From Ostrinia nubilalis (lineage: Eukaryota > Arthropoda > Insecta > Lepidoptera > Crambidae), in NCBI RefSeq assembly GCF_963855985.1, contig NC_087110.1:11151001-11215000 (forward strand): a stretch of 64,000 nucleotides of DNA, given 5' to 3'. Below are positions 47,401-56,400 of this stretch, in pieces. Position 1 is the first letter of the stretch, and the number at the start of each line of letters is the position of its first letter. Position numbers and translations under genes: made by a program. The notes beneath the pieces are model-generated. The model worked only from the letters and a program-made list of their open reading frames with translations, was not told the origin of the DNA and did not search any database.

Positions 47401-50400
47401 ATTGTACGGTACTTTTTTCGCAAACAGTAGGTGAAAAAAAATTTTTCTTCAGGACACAGCGGGCGAATTTTATTGCGCATCGGAAAAAAATATTTATTTT
47501 ATCCATGAATTCATACTATTTGGTTCAGAAGCAAGCAAGGATTATTATTTTAGAATTTATTTAGAGTTGCTGGCACATCAATCTACCATGATTTGTGTTT
47601 TTTCGTCATTTTGATTTTGAACTCTATGTGTGAGGCATAAGGTTGAAAATAGCTTAAATACGTTTTAATATTGAAAATATCATAAGAAGAAAGCACTAAA
47701 TAAATAACTTTAATTTGTCTAAACGTCTTAATGATTATTATTATTTTAATTAACACTTATTTCTACATACTATTGTACCAGTGATTTAACGGAAAGGTAA
47801 GTGTGAGGAAAATGAGATTTCACAATCATAGTACGGGAGATATTTTTAGCACAAAGGTTACGGCTGTGACCGTTTTAGTTGTTTTTTTTTTCAGACAGCA
47901 CCAGCTTCTGCACTACTTCTTGCACTTACATCTCACCATTTCCAGGCAAGCCTCGGCAGCTACGGGCAAACCGGTCCATGTAGGCTCCATGTTGCTATCG
48001 ACTCTGGTCCACCCCCAACCAGTCGGGTAAAGGGTCGTAAACACTGAGTCGGTTGCTTGCACCTGATCCTATACGCGAATCCCTTGATATACTGCCAGTA
48101 GCCAATACTGATAAAAAGCTGCTGCTGCTGTCTGGGTTATCTTATGTAGAGCCTAAGCTAAGCTAAGCTAGGTCTAAGCGTAGTCCACAGCGACCCAGTA
48201 GGATCTTTATGCTCCTTTTTTTATTCCCTATCAACCAAAAAAATCCTATCCATTAGGTGAATTAAGCGTCTGAGTGAAAGCCATCTAATGCTGGATTTCT
48301 ATATTCAATCCTAATCCAAATTTTACGGATTTGGATTGTCAACTGTCAAATTTTAATATATTTTTGGCCAAAATAACTGCGGTTTTTGATGTATTTACAT
48401 TTTTATATTGTTTAAAAGACTATTTAAACAATATTAAAGTGTAAATGTATAAAATTTTGGAAATTTAATCTAAAACTGAATTCAATTTGACAGTTGTAAT
48501 CCGGATTTGGACAAGGATTGAATATGGGAATCGGGCGTAAGTCTTCTGATGCCGGATATGCTGACCCAAGCAGACCAATCCTTACAGTATTGATTCATGG
48601 TCCCCACATGTATTCCACATGCTCGAGAGCTGTCTTCTGTTGTTAGGCCCATTTTGTGGGACATGTGGTTCGTTCCATAATGCCTAGTTTGCGTCCAGTT
48701 TGCGTACCAGTAATTGCTTACCTTTTATTTCCGCTTAATGAGTTTTCTCCATGACCCTGTGTTTCCCTTTAGGAATGATTTGGAGAGGCTTGTCTTATAT
48801 CGTTGGAGCTTTCCCATTCAGCACTGTGCTTCTTGGATATGGCTATATTATGGCCATGAGGTAACATGCTGTTAGATAAAGGTAAGTATCAGTTCTGACC
48901 CAATAGGTATCGCTTCTGACCCTAGTTTCGCTAGACTGTCGGCTCTCCCATTGCATTTGATCCGTGTATGTCCAGGTATCCCACATCAGGGACACTTTTT
49001 CATGCCTTCCGAGTTTGTTCATCTTTAAGATTGCATCTAGAATAATTCTAGACTCAACCTTCACTGAGGCGATGGCTTTTTGTTTGAGTGCTGCCTGGCT
49101 GTGGATCAGGATGTAAATATTGCGTTTTTTACACCCCTGTTCTTTAGTGCACACATAATTATAGCGTAGAATTTAGCTTGAAACACTGTCGCAAACCTCC
49201 TTAAGCGTTCACCATGTTCGAAGTGTTTACAGTGGACGCCCGTTCCCGTTCCCAAGGCCATCTTTGCAGTGGCGGCGTAAGTCCCAAGGCACCCCCTGGT
49301 AACCCGACGATTTTGGGGTTACCTACCGATTCCAAGATTGAAAGACAGTGACATAGACCGCAGACTTGTTATGCAGATGCGCCAGTAAGTACTAATCTGT
49401 GCGACATGTGTCACCCTCTGATGCTTGGCACCTGGGGCGGACCGCCCCCATCGCCCCCCCTTACGCCGCTACTGCATCTTTAAGCTGTCAGTAAACCAGA
49501 TTAGGCTGTTCTGTTGGGATTTTGGTCCTCTTTTCTAGTCGTCCCTTGTTCAAGATCTATCCACTTATTAGATCAATCCAAGGGGTTCGCGTAATATGGG
49601 ATTAGTTGCAAGCAACCGACTCAGTGTTCCCTTTACCCGACTGCTTGGGGGTGGACCAGAGTCGATAGCAACATGGAGCCTACATGGACCGGTTTGCCCG
49701 TAGCTGCCGAGGCTTGCCTGGAAATGGTGAGATGAAAGTGCAAGAAGTAGTGCAGAAACTGGTGCTGTCTGAAAAAAACAACTAAAACGGTCACAGCCGT
49801 AACCTTTGTGCTAAAAATATCTCCCGTACTATGATTGTAAAACCTCATTTTCCTCACACTTAATACCTTTCCGTTAAATCACTGGTACAATAGTATGTAG
49901 AAATAAAAGTGTTAATTAAAATAATAATAATCCCTAAGACGTTTAGACAAATTAAAGGACATTGTCAGAAACCGCCTTAGATTCCTGGGCACAGCAGTAA
50001 AGTATCAAAATTAATCTCTTACTTTTTGAATACTTAAATATTAATTAGATTGTAACGGACACTTGAGGATTAAAAAATGAAATAATAAAAGTATTTTATA
50101 TGTATTCCATAATACTATGACGACATCCGGACATTTTAGGGCGTGGCCTGCTCCATATCCTATGAAGTTCCATAATTTGTGTCGATAAAATCTATGTAAA
50201 ATCGGCACAAGGCAATGCCGTACTTCATTGTTAGGAATGCATGTAATAGTGATGTTGACTGCGGTCATCATAGACAATAAGATACCGATCTTGTAAATAA
50301 AATAAATCGTCCAAATTGCTACAGTATGACTAGATTTTAATTAAAAGTTAAAAATATATTGCACGATACTACAAGAAGCTATCTAATGTGTCCAACTGGT

Positions 50401-53400
50401 CGAAGGTCATGAATAAAATAAAAAGAATTGTGATCATAACACTGATATAGACAATGACAACAATATGGGATCATCTTTAATATATCTGTTACAGTTTCAA
50501 AATTCGATGAAAAATCCAATGCCGCTTAAAGTGAGAGAAATGTCTAAAGTTCTAATAGAATTGAAAGTTTTATTCGCTCAAAATGCTTAGGTATAACAAT
50601 AATTGGTAATACATTTCAAATATTAAGTACCTTTATAATGTATCGATAGAACCAAAATGATATCCTCTCAGCTTGGAAAGGGAAAACCCAGGATTGGGGG
50701 AGCGCTCCAGGCAATTTTTAGAACATTTCATAGGTGGTAGTAAATAATATTTATTTTATTATTAAAATTGAATATTTTGATATTGATAAAATTGAATATA
50801 TCTTTCGATTCAAATACCGAATATTTTTCAATCGATAATAATTATCGAGAATTGTTAATAATATTCAATTAAAAGTTGTTCAATCCCTAGTCATGCATAG
50901 ACTAAGACGGTAACCATGGAGATAGTTAGTTTGGTAAGTCACGTGTTAAATGTCAAGAGTGGAAAGTAAACATAGGATTCATGTTATTTATTTACGTGCA
51001 AAATGTAAGTAAGTAAATCATAAAAGTGGAACGCCGAGCTATTTCCAAAACCCGTCCAATATTATAATACAATTTGGCTGCGACAACTACAATACAGAAC
51101 ATCTCCCAAATCGATGTGCATAAAATAATATAATACAATACTAGTAAGTAAGAGGTTATGATAACAATATTGCTATCAATAAGTTTATAGAATTGGTCCG
51201 CCAGGAATAATTGTTCTTACATAAAGATTTGTGTCATTTAGAACCTAGAAAGTATTTTTTCGGCACTGTTGATCTAACGGCGAACAATGTATGGAGAACG
51301 AACATTGTCCTTTATTTATTTAGTGCTCTCTTCTTATGATATTTTCAATATTAAAATGTATTTAAACTATTTTCAACCTTATGCCTCACACATAGAATTC
51401 AAAATCAAAATGACGAAAAAATACAAATCATGGTAGATTGATGTGCCAGCAACTCTGAATAAATTCTAAAATAATAATCCTTGCTTGCTTATGAACCAAA
51501 TAGTATGAATTCATGGATAAAATAAATATTTTTTTCCAATGCGCAATAAAATTCGCCCGCTGTGTCCTGAAGAAAAAATTTTTTTCACCTACTTTTTGCG
51601 AAAAAAGTACCATACAATGTTATATTTTTATAATCCTGATAAATGTAGCTTTCAGTTCATATTTTTTTTATTAGATTATCTCCAGTGGTTTAAAAGTAAA
51701 CGACGTTTATTTAAAAAAATACTTTTTGGTTTTTGTGAATTTTGCTCAATATTTCTATTTTTTTGTATGAAAAGGCAAAAAGTTTGTTCTAGAAATGAAT
51801 TCGCCATCCTTTAATTATCTGAAAATGATACCACACTTGCCCTAATACCCATAGTTTTGAAGATATGGGCCTTAAAGTGAAGCGCGGCGGAAGGAAACTT
51901 GCCCCCCCTCCCCCTGCTACCACAGGGGGGGCTCCCGATGTCTACCGACGGAAATCCACTCAGGAGCACCCAAAGAACCACTGTTGCAAAAATGAGCCTT
52001 CTATACCAAAGTGGAGGGGTCTCCATACAAATCATTGCACTAAATTCCCTACTATATATACTCGGCGCAGACTCGTGGCAGGCTATGTTATAATAAAACA
52101 GTGCATATCACGTTTTCTCTCGCACTCAACACTGGCTATGGGTGACGTCACACAGAGGCAGGCATAGCATTGTTTATAATCCTCATCATTTCACGTCCAC
52201 TGCTGAACATAGGCCTCCCCCAATGACATCCACATCGCAAGGTTGGTAGCGGCCTGCATCCAGCGCCTTACTGCTACCTTTATCAGGTCGTCGGTCCACC
52301 TTGAAGGTTGTGTTGTTGTTTATAATACGTAATAATTAATAAAATATTGGCGAGTATTAATATTTGTTTCAAAAATTACATAAGGCCCCGCCTTCCAAGT
52401 CTTTGGGTCATGTATGTCGGCCGTTTGGTGTAGTGGTTCAGAACGGACTACTATGCCGAGAGGTCCCGGGTTCGATTCCCGGCCGGGCAGAAATTGAAAT
52501 GATGAATTTTAATTTCTGTGACGGGTCTGGGTGTGACTATGTATAGTATTTATGTATTTAAAAAAAAAGTATATAAGTAGTATACCCGTTAAGCTAGCAC
52601 CCATAACACAAGCATTAAGTTGCTTACTTTGGGGCTAGCTGGTGCTGTGTGAAATTGTCCAAAGATTTATTTATTTATTTTATTTATGTATAGCAATGGA
52701 CGTCCTATGGCTGTAATGATGATGAGTCTTATGAGTTATGAGTCACGCTAGTTTACCTTTCTCCCGCGGGTGCGCTTGGGTCTCGGCTCGGGCGGCGGTT
52801 GCTCCGCATCCAAGTCTCTGGTGACGCGTGAACTGCCACGTGTGGCTCGAGGCGCTGCTACTGTTGAATAGATGAAAACTGGGTTTAGAATGCAGGACAA
52901 ACATACAAACAAACATTTTCATGTAAAATGTTGTCAACAACGAGATGACCCCTTAATTTAATTTATTGTCCGTGGCGCGTAATCTTTTCTTAAAGGTTTT
53001 AAACCTTTGTTTGTCACCTGTCATCCGCTTTGCAATGGAAGGAAGTCGAACCTTAATTTCGAACTCCTCGTATGTTCTTCTGATTAATTTCGTTGCGGGT
53101 CCAATGACAGTTTAACTTTCCCCCGGGACAAACTTGACCTTCATAGGTTGGGTTTTTTTTGGCGGTCAAACTGTAGATCCTGGCTACACAGGAGTTGCAG
53201 CGGTGGGAATAGTCCCGTAACAACGAGATGACCGCCTCTGTGGTCTAGTGGTAAGACCACCTGCTTCAGACGCAGAGGTCCCGGGTTCGATTCCCAGTGG
53301 GGGCAGATTTTTCTGTTCGGTTTGGTTGGTGGTAGGGCTTGTTCTAAGTCCGCCTGGCTAGCTACCACCATCTTACCTAAGTCTGTCGCCATAACAACAA

Positions 53401-56400
53401 TGTTAACAGCATTGCTGTGTTCCGGCAGTTAGAGGTAAGATAGCCAGTTCCTCCGTGGTTGAGGATTCCGGGTGAAGTTCGCTTCCACCTTCGGCCTGAT
53501 CGTCACTTACCATCAGGTGAGATACAGACCAAGAGCTTCCTCGTTGTGATATAAAAAAAAACATATTTTATAGCTCGCACTGTGAAGTTATCAGATCTCA
53601 TGTAGAGCCAAGCTTCTAACTCTACACCTTAGTTAAAATGTTGATGGTTGATGATATGTGAAAAAATCACTGTTCATTATAATGTTATACAGTTACTGTA
53701 GTAATGAAATGGCCAAAGTTTAATTTTAGCATCTTTTCTAGTAGACCACTTCCCTGATTGAATATCAATACCAAACTTCATCAACATGAGTTCAGTGGTT
53801 TTACCATGGTGTAAATGTAACTGACAAGTTATTTATCTATACTTATAATAAATCTGTAGAGAAGTCAATTCTGTACATGAAATATATTTTCAAAATAACT
53901 ATCAGGGGGTGATTAGATACTGATGCCAAAAACGCAAACAGTAAAATTTTTGTCTGTCTGTCTGTCTGTCCGTCTGTATGTTCCTTATAGAAACAAAAAC
54001 TACTCGACGGATTTTAACGAAACTTGGTACAATTATCCTTCATACTCCTGGGCAGGTTATAGTATACTTAAGAATTCCCACGGGAACCGGAATTAGTGGG
54101 AAATTCCTTTTGTATGAAAAACCTAAACCGCTTAAGTTAGACGCTTGAAATTTGGCATGCAGGTACCTTAGTAAACTTAAAGCTTAGTTAGAACAGGATA
54201 TTGCAAAATTCCCACGGGAACGGGAGTTAGCGGGAAAAAACATTTGTATGAAAAAATCTAAACCGCGTAAGATAGATGAAGGTGGTAAAACGGGATCCAC
54301 GCGTACGAAGTCGCGGGCGGCCGCTAGTAATAAATATTATGAACACCCTGTATATTATACTCACCCGGGGCTGTGTCAGTTTGCTTCCTGGTGCGAGTGG
54401 TGCGGCGGCCTGAAGACTCCTCGCTGGACTCTGCCTTGTCTTTGGCTGCTGCCTTTCGGGGCCCTGCAAAAATAACGCTATCAGTACAAACTTTCTCCTA
54501 TACCCAAAGCGGTATAAGTGTGTCTTAAAAAAAAAGATTCTTTATCACTCTATTATCATTGTGCTAACAGTCAGCAGAACCGGAGTATGGTCGGATAATC
54601 CAGGCAGGATTGAGGTTTTAAGTAGTTCCTTGATAGTCAAAAAGTCCAACAGATCAGGTGTATTGTTTGGGTTAGATGGCTCGCCATACAGGTGGGCAAT
54701 TGCCGGGACAGACTGTGATAGTTGATGGCTTTGTCCGGATTCCCATAGTTCTTCACACTAAGGCGATCGACGGAGCTCAGGGGCTATTATTTATGTGGAT
54801 TGTGGGTATTCCTCATCCTTCCGATGAGAGGAGCCCCACATAATCTACCACTTCCCCGCAGGATAGGTATGCAATTCCATGCATATTTTCCCCGAAAAAA
54901 AATGACAATTTTTATATGGACTTACATAAACTTTACACATTTTTGATGATTTCCTGGTAATTTTAACTAATCTTAACTTTGTATGAATTTAGAATAATTG
55001 CCAAAATTTTAGATCTGGTGAAACCACTTTTTCCTGATTTTTTGCAGTCTAAAGTGGTTTCGACAAACGCCCTTGGTCTACCTCATAATTATCTTGGTGA
55101 TTATGAGTTTTATTTCATTCACATAATAATATTTCATTTTGTAATGCGCCGATTATAATCGGCATATTTTGCCGAATAGTCGTCACTAGTCGGCCGACTA
55201 CAAATGATGCCGAATAGTCGGCTTTCCCGACTAATCGGCGACTAGTCGGCCCATCTGTACTGTTTACACATCTATTAATTTTTAAAACAAACATCTATAA
55301 CAAAGTAAATAATACAAAATCATCATTTATTATCACTATGGCACACTTATTTATTTTTTATTTTATTTTATTTGACTGATATAAAATTAATTTCAGCTAC
55401 ACTTACTAGGAACAGGCGCGGCGGGCGGCGGCATAGCAATATCGTCCTTATTCGGTTCCTGTTTGACTTCAATATTGAGTGGCAACGACTCCATGTCCAT
55501 TGGTTCAGGGGGTAGTGATATTTTCTCTTGTTTGACTGAAAAAATAAATAACATTAGAAAGAGAAACAATATAAAACATTATTAAAGTATTTTATTCTAA
55601 TAATTTTCATTGAAACAAGTCAGGAATCACACTTTGTAGTATTTTATTTAAAAGAACTTAAGAACCAAAACTCCTTATAGTTGTTGTTTCAGCCAAATGA
55701 CAGTCCTTATAATAACTATCAATATAAATAACCCAACTCACGTAACATTGCCTGTGTTTTATTATTGTAAGATGGTCCAGAAATTACTGGTTTATACAAA
55801 CTAGAATTCTATTAAACTATGGACAGCAAGATTTACCGACAGTTTTTCAAGACAGTGTCGAATCATCGTATTTGACGGACTATAGAGTACCTACTGCGTA
55901 TAAAACACCGTATAATCCGGATTTTTTTGAAGAAGAGTTTCTTGTAATCTGACATTACAAATCAAAGAAAATAATTTTCCCAAAATTGTAGTAGACAATC
56001 AACATTATTACTGAGTCCACAGTATTTTTTTTACCAATAATTTAATAACTATGTTTACTTACTTTGTATGATCTGTGCCGGTTCTGTATTCTCCTTATCA
56101 TCATCTTTCTTTTTGTTATTCCGTTTTATTTTCTCTGATGACTCTTCACGCCTCATTTTTTGGGTCAAATTAACGTTCACCTGTGTACATGACATATTGT
56201 AATATTTAATTATAATAAGATTTTAATTTGTCAAAGCCACCACGCCATAACTTTATTTTATTTAGGAGTCACTATTATTTTGTTGTATTTTAAATAAAAA
56301 GCTAAATACTACAAAGATATAACATGATTATTGAATTACTCCTCTTTTTTTTAAAGTTGGTATAAACAAAATATCTATCTGCACAGGCTGGAGTGAGGAC

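Larger units (their letters stand above)
46961..52052. mobile_element. 5.1-kb foldback element with about 1.1-kb inverted arms
   Basis: Left end GTAGGGAATTTAGTGCAAG, right end its complement CTTG..-type TTGCACTAAATTCCCTAC, TA on each side. Left arm 46961-48085 pairs with right arm 51300-52052 plus 49572-49965; the right arm is interrupted by a 1.33-kb insert (49966-51300). Mirror ORFs on both arms (PPPPATTGGAPDVYRRKS; TGKPVHVGSMLLSTLVHP) are shadows of the repeat, with no transposase motif. The centre (48085-49572) holds LINE RNase H debris. Class unknown; it lies in the INCENP intron between 52757 and 46575. Confidence 0.85.

Noticed and set aside
47803..48030. 75-aa ORF, mirrored at 49633-49857
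   Set aside because: Both are arms of the foldback element; no domain, no codon bias, and frame differences between the arms.
52419..52492. tRNA gene
   Set aside because: A and B boxes are present, but the stem ends do not pair fully and a SINE body with a TTTA tail follows directly.
53233..53306. tRNA gene (second)
   Set aside because: Same reason: the tRNA-like head continues into a SINE body shared with other tail fragments in the window.
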